A stretch of 64,000 nt of DNA from Acephala macrosclerotiorum (GCA_014904845.1 MU119346.1:1-64000); one strand, 5' to 3'; shown: positions 1 through 12,081, counted from the first letter of the stretch. Notes: generated by a model not told the origin, from the sequence alone. Translations and numbers: made by a program.

Positions 1-90
<90 letters not shown>
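1..90. repeat. poly-T tract at window edge
   Basis: Ninety consecutive T residues open the window and are followed directly by AT-rich RIP-type sequence. It may be an A/T homopolymer inside the degraded transposon, or a contig-end/assembly artefact. It lies where the left portion of the Fot1-like element should continue, so the element's left terminus is not visible. Confidence 0.9.
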
Positions 91-94
<4 letters not shown>

Positions 95-419
95 ATTAGT
101 TTTCTTATTATACTAATATATTAATATTACTTGGATTTCTAATTTTAATTATTATTATACGTTATTATTTAATATTTTTTTAAACAAATTAAATTTTTAT
201 TTTTTTTATTTTTTATTTTTTTTAATATTCAAAATTTTTTTTAAGTTTATTACTTTGAAATTAATAATTTTACGTTTTACGATTAATTACTCGATTAATT
301 TAAAAAGATTTTTATAGAACTTTTAATTAAAATAACAAAGAAATTTAATTGTTTGAAATATTTTTATAATTTTAAAAATAATAATTTTATTTTCTGATTT
401 TAATAAAATCAAAAAACGA

Positions 420-1016
420 ATTTTTAATATATTTAATACTATAAAAAAATCGAAAAAAACAATACTAATCTTGATTTATATAAACAAAATATTTTATTTG
501 ATTAAAATTAAATTTTAAATTTTTTTAAATAAATCGTAAAACAATTTTTTAAACATATTACAAATTCTATTATTTTTATACAAAAAAATACTAACAAATT
601 TAAAGTATTAAATAAAAAAAAAAAAAAAGTATTTATATTATAAAATTGAAATTTATAAATACTATAAAATAATAAAATCAAAATACAAATTTTAAATTTA
701 TTATATATTTTTAAAAACGTTATATTTATATAATTAAAATATTTATTTACAATTAAAAGTTTTTTATTTTTTTTAGTTTTAACGTGAGTATATAAATCAA
801 ATACTTAAATCAAATAAATTAAATCGAATATATTATTAGATTATTTATTAATAGAAACTATAAAATAAATTTTTTTTTTTTTAATATTTTAATATTATAT
901 ATTTTACAAAGTATTGATTTTTTTTTAATAAATTAATATAATAAAAAAACAAATATTATTTGTGCAAATAATAATTAATAAATTAATAAATTCTCGAGAA
1001 TTATTTTGTTTAATAG
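420..1016 (-). pseudogene. Fot1/pogo transposase, C-terminal half (copy 1)
   Basis: Starting at the left edge of the copia LTR, the minus strand continues with a NNSREFINL segment, an IYFIVSINK segment (family: vyFavSeNGW), a VFDLYTHVKTK segment (family: vFD-x-yTk) and a LLIVNKYFNY segment (family: LLIVDGHGSH, second catalytic Asp, here Asn). The next part corresponds to PPHSTH-RLQPLD with most prolines and histidines changed. All differences are of the C-to-T or G-to-A type expected of RIP. There are many stops; this is an inactive remnant. Confidence 0.65.
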
Positions 1017-1250
1017 TTAAAATATTCGAAAACAAATTACGAAATACTAAAATTTTAATTTGATATTAATAATTCAATTTTGTTTGTTTTTTTTTAAAAA
1101 GAGTATTTTTTTATTTATATAATTAAATAAAGTAAACGTAAAATTAAAAAGTAAATATTAAAACAATTATTATTAAAAACAATAAAAATTATAATTCGAA
1201 TTATTTAATCGATTGTTTAAATAATTATATAATTGAATCGATATTAGTAA
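1017..1250 (-). repeat. copia LTR, left copy (3' LTR of the minus-strand element)
   Basis: Aligns ungapped with 6813-7046 at an offset of 5796 bp. Mismatches such as T/C and A/G at 1023-1024, 1027-1028, 1046 and 1051 are transitions. The canonical TG...CA ends are not preserved, as expected after RIP. Confidence 0.75.
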
Positions 1251-4200
1251 TTTTTTTTTTTAAAAAAAAACGTTTTTTTCAATTTGTAAACCAAATATAA
1301 AAAAAAGTATTATTACGACTATTAATATACTGTTTTATTATCAAATACTAGAAAGAAATTTGATTGTAAATTAATCGTCGTTACGTATTATAATGTTTGA
1401 TTAATTAAATTAAATTTAAATTTTTTTTTCTAAATTTAATATTTATAATTTTAGAATCAATCGAAAGTTTTATTCTCGAAAATATCGAAAATATCGAAAA
1501 ATATTAAAAATATTAAAATAACAATTATACGTTTTTTTTTTTCAATATTATTTTTTTTAATAATTACTTTTTTTATTATTTTTATTTTCGTCAATTGATT
1601 CTTAGATTTCAAAACGTTATATTTATTTCTATATTTTAATATTAAAATAATTAATATTAACGAACGATTCAAATATTTTATTAATATTAAATTTGATTAT
1701 AATATTAATTAAATTATTATTTTTAGTAATTTATTGAATTTTTAAGAATTTTTTACGTTTATACAATTGTTTAATAATTATAATATCGATTATAAAACAC
1801 ATTTTTTTAATAATATTAAATTTAATTATATACTCGTAAAAAAAAAAAAAATCAATACAAATAATTACGAAAATTGAATTTAATTCGAGTTATTTTATAA
1901 TAAAATCAAAAGTAATAAAAAACGAAATTTTTATGTCGATTTTTATTATTATTATATATAATTCAAAAATTAAAATAATACGAATAATTTTTTTGTATTT
2001 TATTGAATTTTAATAAAATAAATTGTTTTGTAAATTGAATTATTTATTACTATAAATCTCATTATCAAAAACGATAATATACTCGATTTACGAATTGAAA
2101 TCTTTATTTATAGTAAAAAAATCGTTTACAAAAACGAAAAATTTTATTAAATATAAATTCAAACAAAAAAATCAAAATCTACGATTGAAATTATTCATTT
2201 ATTATTGTAATCGTTTATTTAACGTTATAATTTTTTTTTTTTTAAAATATTAATATTGAATTACCATCGATATATCGTACGCAGTTTTCAATTAATAAAT
2301 AAAACTAATATATATTCTTTAAATACATTACTCGAAATACGTCTATTTATAAAAATTTAATTTCGAATTAATTAAATTTAAACGTTTGTTTTATTTTTTT
2401 TGTAAAAATACAATTTTATTTCCAATTTTATCTATTATTAATTTATATTCATTAAATAATAAAAAAATATTCAACGTAAAAAACTTTATAGATTTAATTA
2501 ATAATTTGATTTTTTATAATTTAAAATTTTATAATTTTATAAAAATTTAATTTCTTAAAATAAATATATTGTCAATTTATATATCGATTATTTCGAATAA
2601 AATATAATTACTTTTTATAATAAATAAATAAAAATTGAAAATTAAAAATTCTATTAAAAATTTGTTTTTATAATAAATATTATACGTTTTATATTAATAT
2701 ATTTTCATTTTCGAGATTTTATAAAAAAGTTTAATTACTTTAAAAACGATATTCAATAAAAATTTATTCGTTATTTCTTTCGAAAATTTAATGAAAATAA
2801 TACGTATTAATAAAATTATTAATTATACATATATTTAAATAATATTTTTCAAATAAAAATTGATTTCTTTGAATTTAAAAAATAAAATTAAAACGACAAT
2901 AATTCGTTGATTAATACATTAAATAATCGAAAATTGAATTAGTATTATTTTTTTGTTTTTATCGTTAAATATTTAAATTATAAAATAAAATTTCTTATAT
3001 AAAATTATTATTTTCATATTTTTAATTTCGTTTATTAATTTTAAATTGAAAATTCATTGATTATTAATTTTTTTCGAATTATTAAAAATTAATTTAAAGA
3101 TTTTTTTCGCGATTAATTTATTAATTTTTTTTTATAAAAAATTACAAATAAATCGTTTAAAATAATAATAATTTTTTTTGCATAAAAATCTATAAATAAT
3201 TATTTATTTTTAGTTTCTTTTTCAATCAAATAAACTTTGAAAATTTTTATATTTATATAAATTATTATATAAATATATTCGTTGAAATTGAAAACGTAAA
3301 AAAAGATTTTTATTACAATTTGAAATAAACGTAAATTTTTTTTCAAAATATACGAAATTTTTTCGATCGAACAAAATAAATCAAATATATTTTTTTTTAT
3401 TTTCAAATTTTTTTTAAAGAAATTTAATTTTAAATTTAAATTTTTTAGTAAATTTTTTTTTAATAAATAATCTTTTGATTATTTTTTGAATTACTCGAAA
3501 TTTTAATAAAATAATTTTATTATAATACTATAAAAGTTTTTTAGTTTATTTAGTAATTGTAATTAATATATCTTTTTATTTATTACTAAAAGCGTATATA
3601 GTTTTTTTTATTTTTTGTTTTTTTTTTTAAATAAATACGTTTGAATTTAAAAGTAAATCGATTAAATAATAATTTTGTAAATTATTTTTTATTCGTAAAA
3701 CGTTATTAATTTAATAAATAGTATAATATTTTCGAATCGCAATTATTATATTTTTTATCGTTTTAATTTTAACGACAATTGATACTACAAACACGTTTTA
3801 TTGTAATATTCGAAAATAAATACTAAAAACAAAAAATGTAAAAATAATATCGTTTAATCTCGTCGTATTATTGATTATTTTAATTACTATTTGAAATCGC
3901 TTTTTTTTTCGTAAATCGAAATTTTTTTAAAATAATATATTATATATACGTTTTAATAAAACGTAATATTTTTTTATTAAATTAATCGAATTATAAATTT
4001 TTATTAATATAATTTTCGAATCAATATTTATATTTTTAATATTATCGCGAAATTTTTTAAAATTGAAATTCGTTTTAAAATTATAAATAATAAATACTAA
4101 TAATTTAAAATAAATATCAATTTAATACGTTCGAAAAACGTTTTATATTTTTTTTATCAATATATTTACAAAAAATTTCACGATTTAAAATACTATAATT

Positions 4201-4599
4201 TCGTTTACGATTTAAAATATTAATTTTTCGTCGATTTATAATACATTTAAATAAACGAAATAATTGAAATTATAATCGTCGTATAATATAAATTTGAAAC
4301 GATTGAGAAATTTATTATTCATTTAATATTACTAATAGAATTTTATTATTTTTTTAATTTTTTTAAAATTTGTAAAATGTTTTTTATATTTTAATATTCG
4401 CGCGAATTTAATAATCGATAAATATTTAAAGCGTTTATATAATCCTTTGAATTTTATTTTAATTAAATAATAAATAATAAAATCGATTTTTATTGTAAAA
4501 TTTTTATAATTACTATAAATTAAATTTTTAAATAAATCAAATAATATTTAAAAATATTTAAATGTTTTAATAATAAATGTATATTGTTTATTTTAAATA

Positions 4600-4880
4600 A
4601 ATATATTATTAAAATTATCGAATTTAATTTGTAATTTATTTATATTTTAAAAATACAATAAAAAAAGTACGTTTATTAAAACTACGTAAAACGTAATACG
4701 TTTAATTAATGTATTGATATCGATAGTTTCAAAAGATAAAATTTCGTCGATTTTAAATTTGATTATTGTTTTTCCAATTTTAGATTCGTTCAATTTAATG
4801 TTTCGAATCTATTAAAAAATCAAATATTAATTTTCGTTAACAATCGATCGTTAAACAACGCCAATATCGATTATAATATT
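4600..4880 (-). pseudogene. copia protease-region remnant of pol
   Basis: The minus strand reads IIIDIGVV (family: the D-[ST]-G-[AC] protease active site), then IGKTIIKFKID, then RITFYVVLINVLFLLYFKNINKLQIKFDN, split by stops. This is the layout of the copia retropepsin and its downstream conserved segment (GTV..., YVP-x-L-x-x-NLLSV, G-x-x-I-x-F). It supports the copia assignment and the minus orientation. Integrase and reverse transcriptase regions should lie between here and 1250, but I could not place their catalytic motifs. Confidence 0.5.
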
Positions 4881-5784
4881 TATAAAAACGTTTGATATAT
4901 AGCGACTTGTTAAATACGTTTTTATATTAATAAATATTGAAAACGATTTTGATTATATTACGATATTCGATATCGTATAATAAATTGATTAATGATCAAA
5001 TAATTCGATAATTTTAAATTTATTAATCGTATTATAAAATATTATAAAATAATTAATTAATTGCGTAATATTATTTTTATATAAATTTTTTTTTTTGATA
5101 AATTTAACGATAAATTGTTCGTATTTTTTAGTAATATTAAAATTTAATTTTTCGAATTTAATTACAAATTAAATTATTTTGTTTTTATTGAATAATTTTA
5201 ATTTTTTAAAATCGTTGTACGTTTTTTTTTTTTTTTAATATATAATAAGTATTTTAACAATTCAAATTTTTACAAACGAAATACTTTTTTTCGTTTTAAT
5301 ATATTATTGATTTTTTATAATTAATTCGATTATTATATTAAATATTTGTAATTTATAAAATATAATTCGATTATATTTTAATAAATTTTTTTTTTTTGAT
5401 TATAAAAATTTTAAAAATTGTTTTTATTTTCGTTTAAAGTAAAATCGTATTGTAAACGTTTTCGTATATCGTTTAAAAGTTTAATAAAAATCGAAAAAAC
5501 GTTTAATAATATTTTGATATATTTTGATAAATGTAGTAAAATTTGTTTTGTATAGTAATTTTTGTTTGTATATTTGAGTGTAGATTAAATTGTTTTTAAA
5601 TCAATTTTTAGTATAATATTTCGAAGTATTTGAAAATCGTTTTATTTGAATTTTGCGCTCGAATTAATATGAATATAATCGTGTTTTATTAATTGAGTAT
5701 TTTATTTCAACGTTTTTCGATTTCGAAATTCGATTTTACAATTTTAATTATTTTATTAAAAAATAAGTTTTTTTTAATGAATTT

Positions 5785-6105
5785 CTAGTAATAAAATTTA
5801 TTAATTTTATTGATAAATATAATCGAAAACGCGTTACAATAATTTTCGAGTTTAATATTTATTTTTGAATATAAATTTTTAAATATTTGTATAAATATAT
5901 TTAATAAATTTTTTTTTTTGTAATATTTAAATTTATTGTTGTAGATTTTTATAAAAGTAATTAATTTTTTATCGAGATTAAATATTATTTGATTTTTGCG
6001 ATCGAAATTATATATTAATCGATTAAAATTTTTTGATAATTTTTCAATTTTTAATAATAATAAAAACGATAAATTTCGTTTCGAGTTTTCGTTTTTTAAT
6101 AACAA
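5785..6105 (-). pseudogene. copia gag-like remnant
   Basis: A 106-codon stretch stays open despite heavy AT bias. It ends with CNAFSIIFINKINKFYY, which resembles the AFSIML-x-G-x-A-x-YYY motif at the end of the conserved Gag domain of fungal copia elements, preceded by a YYKKKNLLNIFIQIF segment that fits the usual helix before it. Lys and Asn replace expected Glu and Asp throughout, consistent with G-to-A RIP. No function expected. Confidence 0.5.
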
Positions 6106-6812
6106 ATTTAATAATAATATTTTATTGTTTTTTTGAAATTGTTTTTAAAATATCGTACGTTCGAATAACGTCGTTTATTTTATAAAAAGTTTTGTAATAA
6201 ATTTTAATAATTGAAAAAAAAAATTCAAAAATACTAATACAATTTTTTTAATCTTTTCAATAAAAATAATAAAAAACGTTAATTTTCAAATTTGTTTTAT
6301 TTTTAAATCGATTATATTTCTCTATAAATTGAAATTTTTTATTAAATTTTTTTTTATAATTTTTTTATACGATTATTTTAATTATTTTTTTTTTATTTGC
6401 GATATTTATTAATATTTTTAAAATTTTAATAAATCGTTTTTTCGATATTTATATTTTGTTTATTTATAAAATTTTATATAATTTTTTTTTCATATTGAGT
6501 TCGTAAAAATTGTTTTTAGTATTGTTTAATAAATTATAATAAAGTATTTATTATTAATACGCGATAAAATATAAAATAGAAAATTAATTAATTTTAAATC
6601 GAAGAAAATAAAATAAGTGTAAAATTGCAATATTTTTTAGAGATTTGATATTTTTTTTTAGTATAAATAAAAATTACTTTTTTTTATATTCAATTGAATT
6701 AGTAAATTGTATACAATTTAAATTTTTTTATTTGATCGATTTTATTTAATTATTATTTTTTCGTAAGTATTTTATTATTTTATAATCGAACGAATTTAAT
6801 TATTAATTAGTA

Positions 6813-7046
6813 TTAAAACGTTTAAAAACAAATTACGAAATATTAAGATTTTAATTTAATATTAATAATTCAATTTTGTTTATTTTTTTTTAAAAAAAAC
6901 ATTTTTTTATTTATATAATTAAATAAAATAAACGTAAAATTAAAAAATAGATATTAAAGTAATTATTGTCAAAAGTAATAAAAATTATAGTTTAAATTAT
7001 TTAATCGATCGTTTAAATAATTACATGATTAAATCGATATTAATAG
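6813..7046 (-). repeat. copia LTR, right copy (5' LTR of the minus-strand element)
   Basis: Partner of the left repeat. Upstream of 6813 and downstream of about 7046 the two copies diverge completely, giving the repeat limits. Confidence 0.75.
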
Positions 7047-7689
7047 ATTTCATTTTTCTATTTTTATATATTTTTTTAGTCATAATTCGTTTGATCGTTT
7101 GATAGAAACTAATTAAAAACTTTTTTTCATTTTAATTATATGTGTTTTTCGACAAAATATTGTGTTTTTCTACGGTATTTTTATATTAAATAAATAAAAA
7201 AAACAATTAATTTATAACTCTTAAAAAATTATATCTCTACTAAATATTAATAAAAAAATCGCTTACTAGTTTAAAAAACTTAGCGATCATTGGTCCATAT
7301 TCTGTTTTAATTCGTGTATTATCAATATTTCGTAGATACTTGAACTTGAATCGATTTTTGTGTCGTGCGACAAATCGGGTCGTCTAGTTCTTATAAACCT
7401 CTTTTCCAATGATCTTTTCTACTAGATTTGTGACTATTTGAATCGTCGGAGGCAAGCTACGGACCGTAAGTTTGTTTATCTGTTTAATTAAAGCCTCTTT
7501 TTGAGCCCTTGAAAGCAGAGAGTAGTAAAAGTAGATCGCTTCTCTCCTCGAGACAGTTTTGCTTAAATGGCGGCGCATAAGGGTAGTACGCTTCAAACTA
7601 TGCTTTTTAGCTATTGCAGAGTAATTAGAAGCCAATTCTACATCACATTCCGTAAGAGCGGCTTCTATTGCAGCGTCGTCGACAGCCAT
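7047..7689 (-). pseudogene. Fot1/pogo transposase, N-terminal half (copy 1)
   Basis: The open stretch 7689-7384 encodes 101 residues: the psq-type and CENP-B-type helix-turn-helix region of pogo/Fot1 transposases, with SRREA and a PPT-x-QIV motif. It stops at TAG after Tyr-Lys-Asn, exactly where the family has the Trp of the KNW motif. Reading through it in frame gives TTRFVARHKNR and KYLRNIDNTR, the standard continuation. Further down, with more stops, come NTYN and NEKKF, where the family has NIYN-x-DEKGF; the first catalytic Asp reads as Asn. Homology stops at about 7047, where the right LTR begins. The stop and the Asp-to-Asn change fit G-to-A RIP mutations, so the transposase is dead. 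Confidence 0.8.
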
Positions 7690-7782
7690 TTTAATTTTTT
7701 AAAGAGTGAGGGTTGATAATTTTTACGAAATTTTTTGTGCGTGCATTGGGTGGGTCTGTGCACTGACAGTGGAAATCGGTTA

Positions 7783-8403
7783 CACTAGACTCCATTGCTT
7801 GACATTTTTAAGCGCCATCAGAACTCGTGTTCGGATTTTCTGACGAAAGGCGCTCAAGATCACTTGGACTCACTAGCTGTCAGTCACATTCGCGACTCGC
7901 ACACGGAGACCTGGTGGAACTATTCTCCAAGAGAATCTTGGACATGGGACGTGTTTATTGCAGCTTTTAACTTGTGAAAATATGTCACATCGGAGCATAT
8001 GCTGTGGTCGGCTCAACGCGCTCTCATATGTATTTCCAAGAAGCACACAACAGCACTCAGCAAGGTGTTTCAAAGTCTTGAGCACATTCTAAATTTCCCT
8101 AACCCAAAATCAAGAATTAATCAACTCTACGAACGCCAGCTAAGCATTTCCCGCCAGTATGAGACACGCAAGTCGATCTTAACCAAACAGACCGTAAGAA
8201 GAAGCAATAACGCACAGCAGATATCTTCCAAAAATCAAAGGGCAGGTAAAATTTCACTATGCAAATGAAGCAAGAGTTATCATGCATATTTTATCAACAA
8301 GTGAAAGTCTATCAAAAAAAAAAAAAGCGAAAGAACGCAACGAGAAATCGAAAGGATGATAAAGTCACTGAACGCAAGCAAGCAGAAACAGTAGGACAGT
8401 AAC
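7783..8403. other. intergenic DNA between the transposon and the Argonaute 3' end
   Basis: Normal base composition. Overlapping short ORFs occur on both strands but none shows a recognisable family or splice structure. It probably contains the Argonaute 3' UTR. I see no RNA gene. Confidence 0.5.
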
Positions 8404-11400
8404 TCAAAGATAGAACATAACGTCATCCAGGTTGGAATGCCATGGGTTGACACTGGTACTCGCATGGTGTGCCCTCCATGTGTTTGGTTCTTGCTGATAA
8501 AAGTTGAGATTGCCGGTGATCCCTTTGGGAAGCGGGTGGTCAAGAAACGGTCTGATGTAGCATCTCAACCGTTCACAGAGCAGGTCTGCATATCTCGCTG
8601 GAGTAGCCACCGAGAGACTCTTAGTCGCTCGGGAACCGGTGTAGCAGATCTTGTTAGTCTAGAGAATACAATCAGTTTCTGCTGTCAAGTGTTGTGATGT
8701 TCAGAGCGAAGACTTACGGTTTCTTGTAGCTCGTCCATAGTGTAGTTGCTCTCGTTCTCCAGTACAATGTAGTGAGCACTACGAGCAGTACCGAGGAAAC
8801 AATCATGACTCTGCAAGTAGAAATCCGTGCCGTGTGGCGAATTTACAACTGTATCAACCACAAGACCAGACTGGAGATTTGCACCATTTCCTCTATCCGC
8901 CGGGTTTGGCAGGAAAAAGCGGGTGTGGTGACGCTTTCCAACCACGAGAAGAGTAATGCTAGGGCTCCAATCAGGGCCCATTCCGGCGATCTGACCTGCT
9001 GTCCGGCACCCATTTTTGATGAGCGGTAACTCTTTCTCTTTCACCATGCCGAATTGACTCTCGCTAACCCCGTCGCGGTAAAAGAGAATGTGCTGAGGCA
9101 ACTCTGGCAGGGGTTGTGTCGCGTGCGTTGAGTTCCAGCTAATCATATTGGCTCGGTATGCCAGAATTCGCTCCTCCATCATTCCTTCGAGAGTACTCAT
9201 GTGCTAGATTACGGTGTTAGAAAGGTAGACAAGACGGAAAAAAATGCAGACTTGCCTCAGTATTCTTCTGTTGCAGACGAGCAGAGCCTAGATATTGAAG
9301 ACTTGACGGGCCAACAGTTGCCACAACACCTGCCATAGATGGAGCGGTTTTATTTGAACAGCTCCCTGGATGACTGACATCCGCTCCCACGAGCATCGTG
9401 TTAGGTTTGGTTCCGTGCCACATAGTATCCGCGGGATCGTCTAGCAAGTGCAGCGTCCCGCGAAGCTTGAAACTGACTTTCATGCTTCAAAAACGGTTAG
9501 CGCAAAGAAATTTAATTGATGATTTTGACTTACGTGATATTTCCGAGATAGTTAAGTGAGGTTCTTCCATTCGCACTTCCCTTCTTCATATTCTTCGCAA
9601 GTGTGAGAGCTGTTACGCAAACGGTTGGCACTCCCTTGTGACAGTCTCCCCACCACTTGAACGACGCAAACCTTTTGGCGTCCCTGTCTGGAAACATGCC
9701 GATGATGATGGGAGGCGGATTCCCATTGTTGTTTCTCATCAGAACGTTGTAGACAGCATCAAGATTTGTCCTGAAATTCTGCCTAATTCCGTTCCACTGG
9801 ACCGGTTGAACGGCACACTGATTTGGCATGACGGCAAATCTGTTCCTACTCAGCATATTGGCAAGGTCATTGCCAAAAGTTCTGACATTCGCTGTGGCGG
9901 TGCCGTGATTTTCGTCTGGCCATTGGAAAGGCTCTGCAACTACGATACAAAGCTTGAATTGATTTCGCGGAATAATGTTGTAAAAGTTACAACCCGCCAA
10001 ATTCCAGGATGCCTTCTTTCCAAGCTCATTAGGCTCCAATAGCATTGCCTTATTGCCGAAGCGAAGAGCTGGGTGCGGCAGGTACCGGCCTTGAATGGTT
10101 TGTAGACTGTTTGTTACCTGGAGCCCAAAGGTCTGTTTAGATGAGCAAAGGTTCACCTGAGAAGGGAAATCCATCAAAGATACTCACAGCATAGAAGTTC
10201 TCCCACGATCCGCCGCCAATTGGGGTGGCTCGGAGGTATGTTCCCGCTAGTGGCGGAACAAGCGGACAGCCCAGAGGACCAAACGCTGTACCTTTGATAT
10301 CGAGTTTTGCCTGCTTCGGACCTCTCTGGGATTTCGTCAGCATATCCGCTGTGAAATCGGTCCCGATAAGTCCTTTGACGGGTTGCCAGGGAGCGATGGT
10401 GCAATGTTGCACGGGAAACAGCTTGTAATTCTTGGCATTTCCACAGTTCACCCAGACCAGGTTGGCAGGGTCAAGATTCAATCCATTGTACCCTATTGAC
10501 GAAAGTTTGTCAGTGACTTGAATCTCTCAAAACATAGGGGCACTTGCGTTGGTTCATGTGATCAAGTACTCTGATCGAATTCTTCTTTGCATCCAGGAAG
10601 CTATGGCCACTACCAGTCTGAAAGTCGTAGATAATCATCCGTTTTCGCTCTCCATTCGACTCCGGCTCATGACAATCGAAAATGATTCGAAGGCCTTTGA
10701 GCTCGTTCCAGCTGTTCGCAGGCGGCATTCCGTTTGTCACCATATTACCAAGTTCTGAATATTTCGTGTTGATCCAATCGGCAAGACGGATTGATGGAAA
10801 GAAGGCTGTGGTGACTGGATTAATGTTGAGAGCCAGTGATCTCTGTCCCGGACGCATGGACGAGTAGAAGCCCTTGCATAAGACATATGTGGGGTGAGTA
10901 TTCTGAACCCCAGCTAGTTTCCCGCGGAGCGGAGAGGCATTCAACCACTGGTCTGGATAGAATTTCTTTCCATGACGGCCTCCTGAGAAAATTCTAGGAT
11001 CATTGATATTCTTCCAGGTGATGGTGTTTAACGTCCGGACGTCCTCATCTGGATGATACCTAGCGATGTTGAGGCTGGGCACATGGTTCGGGTATTGGAA
11101 GAACTGCAGGAGCCTATTCTTCTCGACCTTCCCTTCATACCAGAAAATGGTGTCCATCACAGGAGCCTGCTCACCAGGTCTCGGGGTTCGAGTGTGGGGG
11201 ACGTTGTAGGCGCATGGAACGTCATCACTCTTGAATTGGCTGTAGAGTGCCTGTGGCGAGATCACATACGAGAAGTAATCAGAAACAAAGGGGCATTGGG
11301 GTGGTCTTTGTACGTGAAGGAGCTTCTCAATCAAGGCACGTTTGACTTCTCGCTTCGAGATCGCTTTGCCGTGGATGGGACCAAGCTGAATTCGATACTT

Positions 11401-12081
11401 GAACAGAGTAACAGAGGGGGAACTGTTCAATTTGACTTCCAGAAAATTGGCTTCCATCCGCACGTTTCGATTGATTTGCTTATTGACCGTGAAAGGAACA
11501 GCTTGAAACGTCATTCTCGCCCAGTTCAGTCGTTCTCTCTTCTCGCCGTCAAGATCAGATGGTTGCTTGTTAGACTGAGTGATCTGCAGAGTACGTTCGA
11601 GTTGATTCGATGGATCTGCAGCGGCAGTAGTCCCACGTGCTTGTGTGGATGAAGAAGCAAGAGTAGATATTGCGGCATAACCCTGAGAAGGGAAGGTTTG
11701 CGAGGCATTACCAGCCGTTCTTATCGGAAGATTGCCCAATCTCGCTGGACCATGATTCCCAGGTGAGGGCCTTGCTGCTGGTTTTGCCTTTTGTCCTGAC
11801 CGCATTGCCTGCTCATACTTGATCTTGGTCCATTGTCGGACATGCAGCTCATTGTTCTTGTCTGCGATCTTACAAAGATTGGTGTTATGGCTGCCCTCAT
11901 GCCCGCACGTCTTGCAACTCAGAACCAATTGAGGAAGTTCACACTTCGAGAAATCATGATCATGCAGCTTAAGGCAACGATCACAAACTTGATCTTCCCA
12001 AAAAGGCCAATCTTTGGGGCATGATCTGAGGAGATGGTTTGACTCATTGACCTTGCACTTGGAACAGCCAACAGCTGCCAT
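8404..12081 (-). CDS. Argonaute with N-terminal zinc knuckles
   Basis: Small-RNA guided slicer of the RNAi/quelling type, acting in the cytoplasm in complex with small RNAs. Exons (minus): 12081-10548, 10492-10188, 10132-9534, 9484-9256, 9203-8718, 8658-8404; 3408 nt, 1135 aa, divisible by three. Residues 1-75 hold three CX2CX5-6HX4C knuckles (C6/C9/H16/C21, C33/C36/H42/C47, C56/C59/H65/C70), then a low-complexity linker, ArgoN (about 190-330), linker 1, PAZ (about 430-560), MID and PIWI. Catalytic residues look complete: D848 in GADVSHPG, glutamate-finger candidate E889, D933 in YRDGVSE, D1076 in YADLLCERLR. The last is Asp rather than His, an allowed DEDX variant. Introns 1 and 4 begin with GCAAGT (GC-AG). 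Fungal Argonautes usually have a disordered Gly/Pro/Gln-rich N-terminus, so the zinc knuckles are unusual. A decayed paralog lies upstream. Confidence 0.92.

Larger units (their letters stand above)
1017..7046 (-). mobile_element. RIP-degraded Ty1/copia LTR retrotransposon nested in Fot1 copy 1
   Basis: Two direct repeats of about 234 bp (1017-1250 and 6813-7046) align without gaps at a constant offset of 5796 bp and differ by roughly 25 changes, essentially all transitions. They enclose about 5.56 kb of sequence above 80 percent A+T. On the minus strand a gag-like ORF (5785-6105) is followed by a copia-type protease region (about 4600-4880), the gag-PR-IN-RT order of Ty1/copia elements, so the 5' LTR is the right-hand repeat. 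The hexamer TAATAG occurs at 1011-1016 and at 7041-7046, a candidate target-site duplication, which makes the exact right LTR end uncertain by a few bases. Confidence 0.7.
1..7780 (-). mobile_element. Fot1/pogo-type DNA transposon, copy 1, interrupted and RIP-degraded
   Basis: The minus strand carries a Tc1/mariner-superfamily transposase of the Fot1/pogo type. The N-terminal part lies at 7047-7689 and the C-terminal part resumes at 1016 and runs toward about 420. Between the halves sits a copia retrotransposon (1017-7046). Across the junction the reading continues from the region after the first catalytic-acid motif directly to the conserved SREF motif, so the two parts were once one gene. 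The right terminus is at 7780, followed by TA (7781-7782); the terminal GGAAATCGGT resembles the GGGAATTCGGT terminus of copy 2. The left terminus is not seen. From about 7250 leftward the DNA is extremely AT-rich; the right-hand 500 bp is not. Confidence 0.75.

Noticed and set aside
3200..3406. 68-codon minus ORF in the AT-rich block
   Set aside because: It lies inside the degraded copia element; Lys/Ile/Asn composition is what RIP produces. Not a separate gene.
9638..10042. 134-codon plus-strand ORF opposite the Argonaute
   Set aside because: Antisense shadow of the MID/PIWI exon; no independent features.
10493..10547. Frameshift in the Argonaute PAZ domain
   Set aside because: With a GT donor (GTTTTG or GTGCCC) the frame fails, which first looked like a mutation. 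The GC donor GCAAGT restores it cleanly and fits the paralog's intron position.
11053..11652. 199-codon plus-strand ORF opposite Argonaute exon 1
   Set aside because: Antisense shadow of a long exon with clear domain content.
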